From NCBI GenBank assembly GCA_905233135.1, contig CAJOCQ010000001.1, forward strand, positions 62,001 to 126,000: a stretch of DNA of 64,000 nucleotides, in the 5' to 3' direction. The stretch comes from an uncultured Selenomonadaceae bacterium. Its GTDB lineage: Bacteria > Bacillota > Negativicutes > Selenomonadales > Selenomonadaceae. Below the pieces are notes generated by a model, which was not told the DNA's origin, ran no database searches, and worked only from the letters and a program-made list of their open reading frames with translations. A program made the translations under genes and the position numbers. Shown piece by piece: positions 55,014 through 63,850 of the stretch (position 1 is the stretch's first letter; the number at the start of each line of letters is the position of its first letter).

Positions 55014-56450
55014 TTGTTTGAAGATTTATCCCAAAATATACAGGAAGCCTTTCGCAAATTGCGCGGACACGGCAAACTCACTGAAAAGGACGTCGATAAA
55101 GCTTTAAAAGATGTTCGTATGGCGTTACTTTCTGCGGACGTCAATTATAAAATCGTACGCCAATTTGAAAAAAATGTTAAAGCCCGCGCAGTCGATACAG
55201 AAATTTTAAGCAAGCTTACGCCCGCACAATCCGTTATAAAAATCGTTGACGAAGAATTGGCGGCTCTTATGGGCGGCAAGGCAGCGAAAATTAATATTTC
55301 TTCAAAGCCGCCGACGGTTATTTTAATGGTCGGCTTGCAGGGCAGCGGCAAAACTACTTCAGCCGGTAAACTTGCTCTTGCAATGCGCAAACAGGGCAAA
55401 CGCCCCGCGCTCGTTGCAGCTGATATTTACCGCCCCGCCGCTATTAAGCAGTTGCAGGTTGTCGGCGAACAGGTTGAAGTTCCTGTTTTTACCGAAGATA
55501 TTCAAGACGCCGTGCAAATTGCAAAAGATTCACTAAAATTCGCAGATTCGCACGCCCGCGACGTTTTGATTATCGACACCGCAGGACGCCTGCAGATTGA
55601 CGAAAAATTAATGCAGGAACTTAAAGACATTAAAGCCGCCGTCAATCCGCACGAAATTTTATTGGTTGTCGATTCAATGATTGGGCAAGAGGCGGTTAAT
55701 GTTGCTGAAACTTTCCATAACGCGCTGAATGTCAACGGCGTTGTTTTAACCAAACTTGACGGTGACGCACGCGGCGGCGCGGCTCTCTCAATTAAAGCGG
55801 CTACAGGTTGCCCGATAAAATTTGTCGGTATGGGCGAAAAGCTTGAGCCTTTGGAAATTTTCCACCCCGACAGAATGGCAAGCCGAATTTTGGGAATGGG
55901 CGACGTCCTTTCGCTTATCGAAAAGGCGCAGTCAACCATTGACGCCAAAACCGCTGAAAAAATGGTCAAGAAAATTAAATCTGATGAATTTACCCTTGCT
56001 GATTTTCTTGAACAACTGCAACAAGTTAAAAAACTCGGTTCGCTTAATGACTTGCTCGGAATGATTCCGGGTATGAGCGGGCTTAAGAAAAAACTTTCAG
56101 GCGTCGATTTAGATTTAGACGGCAAAGAAGTTAAACATATGGAAGCTATTATTCTTTCAATGACGCCCAAAGAACGCCAAGATGTAAGCATTATTGACGC
56201 TAAACGCCGTAAAAGAATTGCACTCGGCAGCGGCACCAAAGTTTCTGACGTTAACAAACTTTTAAAACAATTTGAAGAAATGCGCAAAATGATGCGTCAA
56301 CTCAGCGTCAAGTCCAATCAACAATCTTCCACTAAAAAAGCTAAAAACAAAAAAGGAAAAAATAAAAAAGTCTCCGTAACAAAACCGAAAATGCCTAACC
56401 TTGAAGGACTTTTGGGCGGGCTTACAAATAAATTTCCTTTCAAAAAATAG
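55014..56450 (+). CDS. ffh: Signal recognition particle protein Ffh
   Basis: GTPase of the signal recognition particle, 478 aa; binds signal peptides and 4.5S RNA and targets nascent membrane proteins to FtsY. N domain 1-~90 (FEDLSQNIQEAFRKLRG). G domain with GLQGSGKTTSAGKLA near 107, ADIYRPAAIKQL near 138, DTAGRLQID near 190 and TKLDGDARGGAALSI near 248. M domain with LEQLQQVKKLGSLNDLLGMIPGM and a methionine-rich helix MRKMMRQLS; basic tail after it. TTG start. Followed by rpsP and khpA, as in many Firmicutes. Confidence 0.95.
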   Translation: MFEDLSQNIQEAFRKLRGHGKLTEKDVDKALKDVRMALLSADVNYKIVRQFEKNVKARAVDTEILSKLTPAQSVIKIVDEELAALMGGKAAKINISSKPPTVILMVGLQGSGKTTSAGKLALAMRKQGKRPALVAADIYRPAAIKQLQVVGEQVEVPVFTEDIQDAVQIAKDSLKFADSHARDVLIIDTAGRLQIDEKLMQELKDIKAAVNPHEILLVVDSMIGQEAVNVAETFHNALNVNGVVLTKLDGDARGGAALSIKAATGCPIKFVGMGEKLEPLEIFHPDRMASRILGMGDVLSLIEKAQSTIDAKTAEKMVKKIKSDEFTLADFLEQLQQVKKLGSLNDLLGMIPGMSGLKKKLSGVDLDLDGKEVKHMEAIILSMTPKERQDVSIIDAKRRKRIALGSGTKVSDVNKLLKQFEEMRKMMRQLSVKSNQQSSTKKAKNKKGKNKKVSVTKPKMPNLEGLLGGLTNKFPFKK

Positions 56451-56524
56451 CCGAAAAGGGAAAATTCAAACTTCCTTTTAGCAATAAATTTTTACCATAA
56501 AAAACTTTGAAAGGTGGTGAAATT

Positions 56525-56797
56525 GTGGTAAAAATCAGACTTAATCGAATGGGCGCAAAAAGGCAACCGTTTTACCGCGTAGTTGTAGCGGACAGCCGCT
56601 CCCCGCGTGACGGGCGTTTCATCGAAATCGTCGGCAATTACGATCCTACCAAAAATCCGGCAATTATCAATATCGACGAAGAAAAAGTTATCAGCTGGAT
56701 TCAAAACGGCGCGCAGCCGACAGATACAGTTCGCTCCCTACTGAGCAAAAAAGGCATTATGAAAAAAATTCACGAAATGAGAAAAGCTAAAAGCTAA
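56525..56797 (+). CDS. rpsP: 30S ribosomal protein S16
   Basis: 90 aa. [33 protein letters not shown] is the S16 signature, then [37 protein letters not shown]. Start GTG 56525 is chosen because S16 begins MVKIRL and AAAGGTGGTG lies upstream; the track ORF starts six codons earlier. Between ffh and khpA. Confidence 0.95.
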   Translation: MVKIRLNRMGAKRQPFYRVVVADSRSPRDGRFIEIVGNYDPTKNPAIINIDEEKVISWIQNGAQPTDTVRSLLSKKGIMKKIHEMRKAKS

Positions 56798-56825
56798 AAA
56801 AGTTCAGTAATCGAGGTACTAAATT

Positions 56826-57053
56826 ATGCAAGAACTTGTAAAAGTATTGGCAAAGGCACTTGTTGAAAATCCCGACGCGGTGGAAGTCGAAGAAACCCAA
56901 GAAGAAGACCGCACTGTTTTAAAATTACACGTCGCCCAAGAAGATATGGGCAGAGTTATCGGCAAACAGGGCAGAATCGCCAAGGCAATTCGCACTATCG
57001 TAAAATCTGCCGCTACGCGCGAAAATAAAAAAGTGACTGTTGATATTGATTAA
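56826..57053 (+). CDS. khpA: KH-domain RNA-binding protein KhpA
   Basis: 75 aa single KH domain with the GxxG loop in MGRVIGKQGRIAKAIRTIVKS near residues 41-58. KhpA (YlqC) binds RNA, in other Firmicutes together with KhpB, and affects cell length. It follows rpsP, the usual position. The order rpsP-khpA-rimM-trmD is broken here, because a terminator and a DUF815 gene follow instead. Confidence 0.92.
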   Translation: MQELVKVLAKALVENPDAVEVEETQEEDRTVLKLHVAQEDMGRVIGKQGRIAKAIRTIVKSAATRENKKVTVDID

Positions 57054-57060
57054 AAAATTT

Positions 57061-57094
57061 GGCGGTGAGTTGCAAAGCTCGCCGCTTTTTTTTT
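57061..57094 (+). terminator. Terminator after khpA
   Basis: GCGGTGAG / CTCGCCGC stem (one G-T pair) followed by about nine T. It ends the ffh-rpsP-khpA unit. Confidence 0.85.
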
Positions 57095-57111
57095 GTAAAG
57101 GAGAATTTTTA

Positions 57112-58293
57112 ATGGCGAATCTGCAAAACTTGCTTGTTTGTCGAAATTTGCTTGACGACGAAATTTTTAACCCCGCAGCAGATAAATTTGAAGTAGCCGC
57201 AAAACTCATTGCAAAGGCAGAAACTTTGGGATTGAGCGGCAACCTTTGGCGCAGTTATTTAATTTACGTTTTGGCGCACGAGCCGAATTTAGTTTCTGAA
57301 ACAGTCGAAGCCAACGGCGGTAAAATCGGCGAAAGTCTCCGCTCCGCCTTTCAGCATGATATTGAAATTTTGCAGGAAATTTTTAACGGCGGCAATTCAA
57401 ATTTTGAAATTCTGGAAAATTATTCTCCAACCGTCAAAAATAAAGTCGCAACACTTGCAGAAATCGATTTTAAGGCGTCAAATTTCAACGACACGGGGGC
57501 TATAGCCGACTCTTTGATTAATTACTACAGGAAGTTCGGCTACGGCGATATAGCGGCTTACAGGGCGTTTATTTGGGATAGTAAATTAATCGGCATTAAG
57601 CACTTTGAAAAAATTCTCCTTGAAGATTTAATCGGCTACGCGCACCAAAAAGAATTGTTGACGAAAAATACGCTTGCCTTTATCGAAAATAAACCCGCAA
57701 ATAACGTTTTGCTTGTCGGTGCGCGCGGAACAGGCAAATCTTCGGGCGTCAAGGCGTTAGTTAATGAATACTACACGCGCGGACTTCGCCTCGTTCAAAT
57801 TACAAAGCCTCAACTTAAAAAACTGCCTGAAATTATGGACGCGCTGAGAAAATTTGCAAGCAAGCGTTTTATTATTTTTTTGGACGATTTATCTTTTGAA
57901 GAATCCGAAAACGAATACAAATATTTAAAGTCGGCGATTGAAGGCGGCGTTGAAAGTCGCCCCGAAAATGTTTTGATATATGCCACGTCAAACCGCCGCC
58001 ATTTGATACGCGAAACTTGGCGCGACAGGGCGGAAGGGCAGGACGAACTTTACCGCGATGACAGCGTAAACGAAACTATTTCGCTTTCTGACAGATTCGG
58101 CTTGATAATTCATTATTACGCGCCGACGCAGGCGGAATATCTGGAAATTATTCGGCATATGCTGAAGAAAAAAAATATTGCGCTTGATGACGAAACTTTG
58201 AGAATTGAAGGGCTGCGTTGGGAAATGTCACATTCAGGCAGGAACGGGCGCACCGCTCAACAATTCGTCAATTATTATCTCGGGCAAAATTAA
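57112..58293 (+). CDS. DUF815-family AAA-type ATPase
   Basis: 393 aa. N-terminal helical part ~1-165, then an AAA-type ATPase: Walker A VLLVGARGTGKSSGVKALVNEY near residue 210, Walker B RFIIFLDDLSFEESE near 258, sensor 1 VLIYATSNRRHLI near 295, arginine-rich loop SDRFGLIIHYYAP near 325, and C-terminal helix GRNGRTAQQFVNYYL. DUF815 proteins are widespread in Firmicutes and Proteobacteria with no settled function. ATG after AAAGGAG, between two terminators, so monocistronic. Confidence 0.88.
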   Translation: MANLQNLLVCRNLLDDEIFNPAADKFEVAAKLIAKAETLGLSGNLWRSYLIYVLAHEPNLVSETVEANGGKIGESLRSAFQHDIEILQEIFNGGNSNFEILENYSPTVKNKVATLAEIDFKASNFNDTGAIADSLINYYRKFGYGDIAAYRAFIWDSKLIGIKHFEKILLEDLIGYAHQKELLTKNTLAFIENKPANNVLLVGARGTGKSSGVKALVNEYYTRGLRLVQITKPQLKKLPEIMDALRKFASKRFIIFLDDLSFEESENEYKYLKSAIEGGVESRPENVLIYATSNRRHLIRETWRDRAEGQDELYRDDSVNETISLSDRFGLIIHYYAPTQAEYLEIIRHMLKKKNIALDDETLRIEGLRWEMSHSGRNGRTAQQFVNYYLGQN

Positions 58294-58312
58294 TTTTAAA
58301 AATTTGTAAATA

Positions 58313-58349
58313 AAAAACGCCGCTGTTTGCAACGGCGTTAATTTTTTTT
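58313..58349 (+). terminator. Terminator after the DUF815 gene
   Basis: AACGCCG / CGGCGTT stem followed by eight T. Confidence 0.82.
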
Positions 58350-58378
58350 GCGCAGTTTTCATTTTGTTAATTTCTGCA

Positions 58379-58411
58379 AAAAACCGCCGAATTTCTTCGA
58401 CGGCTGAAAAA
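58379..58411 (-). terminator. Terminator of the small gene after the GH32 gene
   Basis: On the minus strand AGCCGTCG / CGGCGGTT (G-U pairs) with an eight-base loop, then TTTT. Confidence 0.6.
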
Positions 58412-58416
58412 ATTTT

Positions 58417-58605
58417 TTAAGCTTTTTTCTTTGCAACAACGGTAATAATTAATTTCGGATGGTTGGTAACGTGGTCTTGCAAAATCGATTGTTCCATTGA
58501 AACAAAATCTTTGTTTGTAAGATACACGTTAATTTCACTTTCAATTTTGTGCAAATCTTGAGTAAAGACGCCGGTTAAATCGACGCTGAAAATTTTTACT
58601 TCCAA
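58417..58605 (-). CDS. Small hypothetical protein (62 aa)
   Basis: 62 aa, starting TTG with AGAGG nine bases upstream, 12 bases after the GH32 stop on the same strand, and followed by a terminator, so it looks like a true gene. It reads as a strand (EVKIFSVD), a helix (DLHKIESEINVYLT) and a strand with basic end (KLIITVVAKKKA). The size and layout resemble small Cse60-like proteins, but this is a weak impression. Confidence 0.55.
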   Translation of the reverse strand: MEVKIFSVDLTGVFTQDLHKIESEINVYLTNKDFVSMEQSILQDHVTNHPKLIITVVAKKKA

Positions 58606-58617
58606 TGTAAACGCCTC

Positions 58618-60180
58618 TTATTTATAGTTCAAGCTGCCGAGTTCCCAAATTTTGCCGGAAATGTTTTCAATATTTTTATCAGCGGTAATTTCAAGGACGG
58701 GCGCAATTTCTGTATTTTCGGGGTAAATTAACAAGCTGCAAGCCTCTTCGCCGTTCTGCAAGAAAATTTCAATGGCGGAGCGGTCAACAAACAAATCAAA
58801 TTGCAAGTCAAGATTGGCGAAAAGTTTAAATTTGCGCGTACCAATATTAACGTCGGTGTTCTTGCCGTCATTGAAAGGACGAATACCCTTGCCGCCGAGT
58901 TTCATATTGTTCCTGTCAAGGAAAATAGTTTGGTTATCGCGGTCATATTCCATTACAAATTTTTCTTCGCCCCATTTGAGATTGACTGTAACTTTACGCG
59001 CCGCGCCGAATTTAATATTAATTTCGGATTCGCTGGCTTCGGGTAATTGCGCGGAAGTTTCGGCGGTGTTGGATACGTCAACATTTTGGCAACCTTTACG
59101 CAAATTTTTCATTTCTTCGACAGGGCGATAACGCAATTTGCCTTCATGCAGAATAAGTTCACGCGGCATTGTCAAAGTATAAAGCCAGCCGTCCTGCGCA
59201 CTTTCAACAGTATCTGTAAGGTCGGGCATACCAATCCAGCCAACCAAAATATGACGTGAATCATTTGCAATAACTTGCGGCGAATAGAAATCAAAGCCTT
59301 TATCCAATTCGTGGAATTTGCCGTGAAACATATCCAAAGAATCAACGCTGAAATGTCCAATGAAATAACCTGCCAAGCAGTGATTTTCATACCTCAACTC
59401 TTCGTGGTGTACGCCTTGCGGGCAAACAATCAAAACGTCCATATCGCCGAATTGCAACAAGTTGGGGCATTCCCACATATAGCCGAAATCATAATAATCG
59501 GTTTTGACTTCGCCCAAAAAGTCCCAGCCGCCTTCGGGTTTTTCTCTGTAAATCAAAGTTGCGCCGTTCAAAGGGCGAGAACTTTTTGCAGGATAATCGC
59601 TCATACGTTGCGCCGCCATTGCAAAATAGCGTACGCCGTTACGATAGAAGAAATTGGGGTCTCTGAAGTGCGCAGTATAACCTTCTGGGTTGCCGTAAAC
59701 TTGAATTTCTTCCTTTTTAACGCTGCCGTCTTCTTGCAAAGTGCCGAAACGCTGCGCGACGGTACGGTTATAATTTTCATCGCGGCAGTTGGCGGTATAG
59801 AAAACGCGAACCTTGCCGTCTTCAATAAAACCGCAACCGCTGTGGCAACCGTCTTTATCGTGTTCATCGCCGGGCCAAAGTGAAAGTTCAGGGTAGCTGT
59901 AATTGATAAAATCTTTTGTGGTGGTATGCATCCAGCTCTTATTTTTGTGCCAATTCTGGTTAATCGGGACGGGGTTCCACTGGCAGAAAATGTGATAAGT
60001 ATCGCCGCACTTGCACAAGCCATTGGGGTCGCTAATCAAAGAATACGGCGCGTCAACGTGAAAACGATTGTGCCAACGTGTTTTGTAAGGAATAAGCGAA
60101 CGAACTTTGGCGTCAACTTCGTCTTTGTGGAAACGCTCTTTGATAACTTCCAAAATTTCGCCGGATTTTTTAGCAGCCAT
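58618..60180 (-). CDS. Glycoside hydrolase family 32 (beta-fructofuranosidase type)
   Basis: 520 aa from ATG 60180, after GGAGGT. It hydrolyses fructosyl bonds in sucrose or fructans. The catalytic triad motifs are visible: SLISDPNGL (nucleophile Asp) near residue 50, AHFRDPNFFY (stabiliser Asp) near 173, and MWECPNLLQ (acid/base Glu) near 238. A C-terminal beta-sandwich follows (LQFDLFVDRSAIEIFLQNGEEA). No signal peptide, so it acts inside the cell. No sugar transporter gene is adjacent, only a small gene downstream and a solute-binding protein divergent from it. Confidence 0.9.
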   Translation of the reverse strand: MAAKKSGEILEVIKERFHKDEVDAKVRSLIPYKTRWHNRFHVDAPYSLISDPNGLCKCGDTYHIFCQWNPVPINQNWHKNKSWMHTTTKDFINYSYPELSLWPGDEHDKDGCHSGCGFIEDGKVRVFYTANCRDENYNRTVAQRFGTLQEDGSVKKEEIQVYGNPEGYTAHFRDPNFFYRNGVRYFAMAAQRMSDYPAKSSRPLNGATLIYREKPEGGWDFLGEVKTDYYDFGYMWECPNLLQFGDMDVLIVCPQGVHHEELRYENHCLAGYFIGHFSVDSLDMFHGKFHELDKGFDFYSPQVIANDSRHILVGWIGMPDLTDTVESAQDGWLYTLTMPRELILHEGKLRYRPVEEMKNLRKGCQNVDVSNTAETSAQLPEASESEINIKFGAARKVTVNLKWGEEKFVMEYDRDNQTIFLDRNNMKLGGKGIRPFNDGKNTDVNIGTRKFKLFANLDLQFDLFVDRSAIEIFLQNGEEACSLLIYPENTEIAPVLEITADKNIENISGKIWELGSLNYK

Positions 60181-60282
60181 AAAATTACCTCCAAACAAAC
60201 AAAATTTTCAGTTTTTTTAGCTATTCTGCAACGGCGCAAATAATCCTGCACTAATTTTAATAAAATTTAATCTGAAAAATTA

Positions 60283-60311
60283 TTGTAAAGGGCGGCGCGT
60301 TTGTTTATAAT
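60283..60311 (+). promoter_or_regulatory. Promoter of the solute-binding protein gene
   Basis: TTGTAA, a 17-base spacer and TATAAT, about 150 bases before the start codon, with a heptamer array between. Confidence 0.6.
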
Positions 60312-60353
60312 ATTAATAAAAAATTTGTCAGCCCCATTAATTGAACACTTTTC

Positions 60354-60437
60354 AGGGAGCCAAGGCACCAAGGAACAGGGAAAAATGAAAAATGAAAAAA
60401 TTACAATTCCCTAATCACTGGAACCTTGGAACCCTTA
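60354..60437. repeat. Heptamer array with inverted half in a leader
   Basis: Units GGGAGCC, AAGGCAC, CAAGGAA, CAGGGAA, AAATGAA, AAATGAA are followed by the inverted half CACTGGAACCTTGGAACCCTT. It lies between promoter and gene, so it would be transcribed into the mRNA leader. Confidence 0.78.
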
Positions 60438-60462
60438 AATTTCGACGAAGGAGAAATTTTTA

Positions 60463-61512
60463 ATGCGGCGTTATACGATTTTACTTTTAACGGGCTTTAT
60501 GTTGATATTGGCGGCAGTGGCGGGCGCAACTTTCCCCGCTGACGCAGATAAAAAAATTTCTGAAGTTCCAATGCAAGAACTTTTGGCTTATACAACTTTA
60601 CCGCCTGAAACAGTTACAATTCTTTCTGAAACGTACGAAAAAGAAAACCACGTGCGAATAAATTTTGTACCGCTTGCACCGGCTGAACTGATTCAGAATC
60701 TGCGCGACGACGCCGTTTCAGATCCGACGGTTGTACAAACTGCAGATTTAATTTTGACTGACAGCAACATTTTAAGCACTGCGGCGGATTTAGATTTATT
60801 GACGCCCTACATTTCGGAAACAAATGACGCTGTTAAAGCGCAATTCAAAGATAATTTTGACCGCTGGATAGGCGTTTGGTACGATCCGATAATTTTTTGT
60901 ATCAATCGAGATTATATGCGCAAAATAAATTTTATCCCTTCGACTTGGGAAGAATTGGCGGCGGCGAAAAATGTTCGCATTGGAATTACAGATTTTTTGG
61001 CGGCTGACGCCTCTTCAAATTTAATGTTTCAAATGATAGGCAATTTTGGCGACGAAAAAACCTACGAAATTTTAAGCGGCATTCATCCGAAAGTTGTACA
61101 GTACGCAAAATATTTATCAAATCCCGTGCGACAGGCGGGAATGGGCGAAGCTGATATTGCAATAGCGGTTGAAAGTGAAACTCTGCGCTATATACAAAAT
61201 CATTACCCCTTGAAAATAATTTATCCTGAAGACGGCACGGCGTGCATAATTACGGGCGTTGGAATTGTAACGACCGATGCGAAAAAAAATCCTGCGGCGG
61301 CAAAATTTGCAGATTGGCTCTTGAGTGACGACGCGCAAATTTCATTGCAGAAAAACGGCTTTTATTTCCTTTCGACTAATCCTCAAACTTTAGCCTATAA
61401 AACTTTTGCGGGAAAAAATTTGGTACTGTTTGCAAATGCTCCGCGCTTTACCGAACAACAACGCCACGATTTTTTGGATCGTTGGGTTAAAAATGTTCGC
61501 TTTAAAGGATAA
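60463..61512 (+). CDS. ABC-type extracellular solute-binding protein
   Basis: 349 aa periplasmic binding protein with signal peptide RRYTILLLTGFMLILAAVAGATF. The fold resembles Fe3+/thiamine/sulphate-type (family 1/11) binding proteins: LTLPPETVTILSETYEKENHVRINFV-like start, ADLILTDSNILSTAADLDLL, WIGVWYDPIIFCINRDYM, and C-terminal GVGIVTTDAKKNPAAAKFADWLLSDDAQ. No permease or ATPase gene is adjacent. The ligand is unknown; the FutA/AfuA-like pattern suggests a ferric or anionic ligand (weak). ATG after GAAGGAG. Confidence 0.75.
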   Translation: MRRYTILLLTGFMLILAAVAGATFPADADKKISEVPMQELLAYTTLPPETVTILSETYEKENHVRINFVPLAPAELIQNLRDDAVSDPTVVQTADLILTDSNILSTAADLDLLTPYISETNDAVKAQFKDNFDRWIGVWYDPIIFCINRDYMRKINFIPSTWEELAAAKNVRIGITDFLAADASSNLMFQMIGNFGDEKTYEILSGIHPKVVQYAKYLSNPVRQAGMGEADIAIAVESETLRYIQNHYPLKIIYPEDGTACIITGVGIVTTDAKKNPAAAKFADWLLSDDAQISLQKNGFYFLSTNPQTLAYKTFAGKNLVLFANAPRFTEQQRHDFLDRWVKNVRFKG

Positions 61513-61575
61513 AGAATAAAGAATAAAGGATAAAGGATAAAGGATAAAGGATAAAGACTAGGGACTAGTGGATAG
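61506..61575. repeat. Heptamer array after the solute-binding protein gene
   Basis: Around ten tandem 7-base units, mostly AAGGATA and AAGAATA, ending AAGACTA, GGGACTA, GTGGATA. It is the most regular of the arrays and starts at the stop codon of the gene. Confidence 0.85.
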
Positions 61576-61581
61576 AAAAAG

Positions 61582-61756
61582 CCGCCCGTCACTAAAGCCG
61601 CAGCTTGCGGTAATGCTGATGCGTAGGAAAAAGTTTGCGCCCCAAAAGGGGGCGTACATATTACGAGCGTTTTGGAAACCGAGCGGCCCTGACGGGCGGG
61701 GAGTTTTTCTTTCTTTGCTAAGCGTTTCTTTCTTTTTTCAAAAAGAAAGAAATGCC
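61582..61756 (-). repeat. Dispersed structured element, copy E (short form)
   Basis: Reverse-orientation copy: core CCGCCCGTCA/TGACGGGCGG ends at 61582-61591 and 61690-61699, inner GCCCC/GGGGC hairpin, and the outer TTTCTTTC/GAAAGAAA hairpin at 61722-61756. The 3' extension is replaced by the heptamer array. Confidence 0.85.
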
Positions 61757-61819
61757 GACTTGTAAAAAAAATAAAAACTTCTAAAAAGCCGAAAAAAAAC
61801 TTTTTCCAAAAGTAAAAAA

Positions 61820-61849
61820 TTGACAATTTCGGCGGCAGTTATATATAAT
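61820..61849 (+). promoter_or_regulatory. Promoter of rimO
   Basis: TTGACA, an 18-base spacer and TATAAT, 45 bases before the start. Confidence 0.75.
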
Positions 61850-61893
61850 TCGCAAGAAAATATTTTTGTTAATAATTTGGGAGCGATAAAACT

Positions 61894-63234
61894 TTGAACT
61901 TGAAAGTTGGAATAATCAGCTTGGGTTGCGCCAAAAATCTTGTTGATACTGAAGTTATGCTCGGCATTATGCAGAAAAGCGGCTTGACTATTACGCCCAA
62001 TCCCGCTGAAGCTGAAGTTTTGATTGTGAATACTTGCGCGTTTATAACTTCTGCAAAGGAAGAATCAATTACAACGATTTTAAATCTTGCAGATTACAAG
62101 GAAAACGGCAACTGCCGCGCGTTAATCGTTGCAGGCTGTCTCGGACAAAGATACAGGCAGGAACTGTTGGACGAAATGCCCGAAGTTGACGCTATTATTG
62201 GGACGACCGCCTGGAATAAAATTGTTGAAGTCATTGAAGAAACTTTGAAGGGCAACCGCGTTATTTATATCGGCGAAGAAAAAATTATTTACAGCGCAAA
62301 AACTCCGCGTATTTTAACCACGCCGAATTATACCGCTTATGTTAAAATTGCGGAAGGTTGCGACCACCGCTGCGCCTTTTGCGCAATTCCGCTGATTCGC
62401 GGTAAACAAGTTTCACGCCCTATTGAAGATATTAAAGCTGAAGTCGAAAAGCTTGCTGAAAACGGCGTCAAAGAAATTAACCTCGTCGCGCAGGATTCCA
62501 CAAATTACGGGCGGGATTTATACGGCAAGGTTAAACTCTGCGCACTTTTGCGCGAACTCGTCAAAGTCAAAAAAATTCATTGGATTAGAATTTTGTATTC
62601 ATACCCGCAAAGTTTTACAGATGAATTGATTGAACTTATTGCAAGCGAACCTAAAATTTGTAACTATGTAGATTTGCCGCTTCAACACGCCGCCGACAGC
62701 GTTTTGAAACGTATGCACCGCCCCGACACCCGCGCGCAGATTGAAACTCTTTTAAAGAAACTGCGCGAAAAAATTCCCGGCGTCTCAATTCGTTCAACTT
62801 TCATTGTCGGTTATCCCGGCGAAACTGAAGAAGAATTTGAAACGCTGAAAAATTTTTTGCAGGAACAACGCCTCGATAAAGTCGGCGTGTTTGTTTATTC
62901 GCCCGAAGAAGATACGCCCGCTTATTCAATGGAAAATCAAATTTCAGAAGAAGTCGCGCAGGAACGCTACCACGAATTGATGAGCATTCAATCTTTGATT
63001 TCGCAGGAAGTCAACGAATCTTTGAAGGGCAAAGAATTTGAAGTTTTGATTGAAGGGCGCGACGCCGAAGTTAAAGAAGTTGTTGAGGGACGCTCTTACC
63101 GCGAAGCCCCCGAAGTTGACGGGCAAATTTATATTGAAAACGATTGGAAAAGCAACGCGGGAGATATTGTGCGCGTGAAAATTCTTGACGGTTTTGTTTA
63201 TGATTTAGCCGCCGAAAAAATTAAAGTCCGATAA
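61894..63234 (+). CDS. rimO: Ribosomal protein S12 methylthiotransferase RimO
   Basis: Radical-SAM enzyme with two iron-sulphur clusters that adds a methylthio group to Asp of ribosomal protein S12, 446 aa. N-terminal UPF0004 domain with cysteines in SLGCAKNLVDTE, NTCAFI and VAGCLGQRY. The radical SAM motif is EGCDHRCAFCAIPLIRGK near residue 150. It also has QDSTNYGRDLYG and LPLQHAADSVLKRMHRP. C-terminal TRAM domain (FEVLIEGRD). The S12-type motif QDST and NLKVGIISLGCAKN favour RimO over MiaB. TTG start after GGGAGCG. Confidence 0.93.
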   Translation: MNLKVGIISLGCAKNLVDTEVMLGIMQKSGLTITPNPAEAEVLIVNTCAFITSAKEESITTILNLADYKENGNCRALIVAGCLGQRYRQELLDEMPEVDAIIGTTAWNKIVEVIEETLKGNRVIYIGEEKIIYSAKTPRILTTPNYTAYVKIAEGCDHRCAFCAIPLIRGKQVSRPIEDIKAEVEKLAENGVKEINLVAQDSTNYGRDLYGKVKLCALLRELVKVKKIHWIRILYSYPQSFTDELIELIASEPKICNYVDLPLQHAADSVLKRMHRPDTRAQIETLLKKLREKIPGVSIRSTFIVGYPGETEEEFETLKNFLQEQRLDKVGVFVYSPEEDTPAYSMENQISEEVAQERYHELMSIQSLISQEVNESLKGKEFEVLIEGRDAEVKEVVEGRSYREAPEVDGQIYIENDWKSNAGDIVRVKILDGFVYDLAAEKIKVR

Positions 63235-63243
63235 CTTTTAAAA

Positions 63244-63294
63244 TGGCGTTAAAAGCGTCAAATTTCAACGCTACGCCACTTTCAAGCTTTTTTT
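63244..63294 (+). terminator. Possible terminator after rimO
   Basis: Nested TGGCG/CGCCA and AGCGT/ACGCT stems, then a T run about nine bases further on. The gap makes it uncertain. Confidence 0.4.
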
Positions 63295-63364
63295 AATATA
63301 AAACCTTGCGAGTAATTAAAAATTGCAAAATAAGCGTTTTAAACGCAATTCAAAGGAGAATCCT

Positions 63365-63835
63365 ATGGAAATTGAAATTGGGAATTTGTTGAAAGAAAAA
63401 AATTTAACCATATCCTGCGCCGAAAGTTGCACGGGCGGACTTTTGACTGACAGATTAACAAACGTTGCAGGAAGTTCCGCCTACGTCAAAGGCGCGGTTG
63501 TTGCCTACGCCAACGAAATTAAAATTAACGTCCTGCGCGTCAATGCAGAAACTGTAAAAAATTTCGGCGCGGTAAGCGAACAAACTGCAAAAGAAATGGC
63601 TGAAAATGTTCGCCAAATTTTAAATACAAATATTGGCGTAAGCATTACGGGAATTGCGGGACCCGGCGGCGGCACGCCCGAAAAACCCGTTGGCACTGTT
63701 TTTATTGGTATCAGCGGAGATAAAGGTGATAAAGTCGAAAAATTCCAATTCAACGGCTCCCGCACCGAAATTAAAGAAAAAACCGTTGAAGCCGCGCTCG
63801 TCCTGATTCAAGTTTATCTAACCAATAATTTTTAA
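63365..63835 (+). CDS. pncC: Nicotinamide-nucleotide amidohydrolase PncC (CinA C-terminal domain)
   Basis: 156 aa. It deamidates NMN to nicotinate mononucleotide in NAD recycling. The family signature SCAESCTGGLLTDRLTNVAGSSAYVKGAVVAYANEIK is at residues ~18-55. Also ITGIAGPGGGTPEKPVGTVFIGI near 100. This is the stand-alone short form without the CinA N-terminal domain. Start ATG 63365 after AAAGGAG; the ORF track entry begins 14 codons upstream. Confidence 0.9.
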   Translation: MEIEIGNLLKEKNLTISCAESCTGGLLTDRLTNVAGSSAYVKGAVVAYANEIKINVLRVNAETVKNFGAVSEQTAKEMAENVRQILNTNIGVSITGIAGPGGGTPEKPVGTVFIGISGDKGDKVEKFQFNGSRTEIKEKTVEAALVLIQVYLTNNF

Positions 63836-63850
63836 TGGAGTTGAAATTTA

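Noticed and set aside
61506-61575. Possible CRISPR array
   Set aside because: Units are 7 bases without spacers and no cas genes are present.
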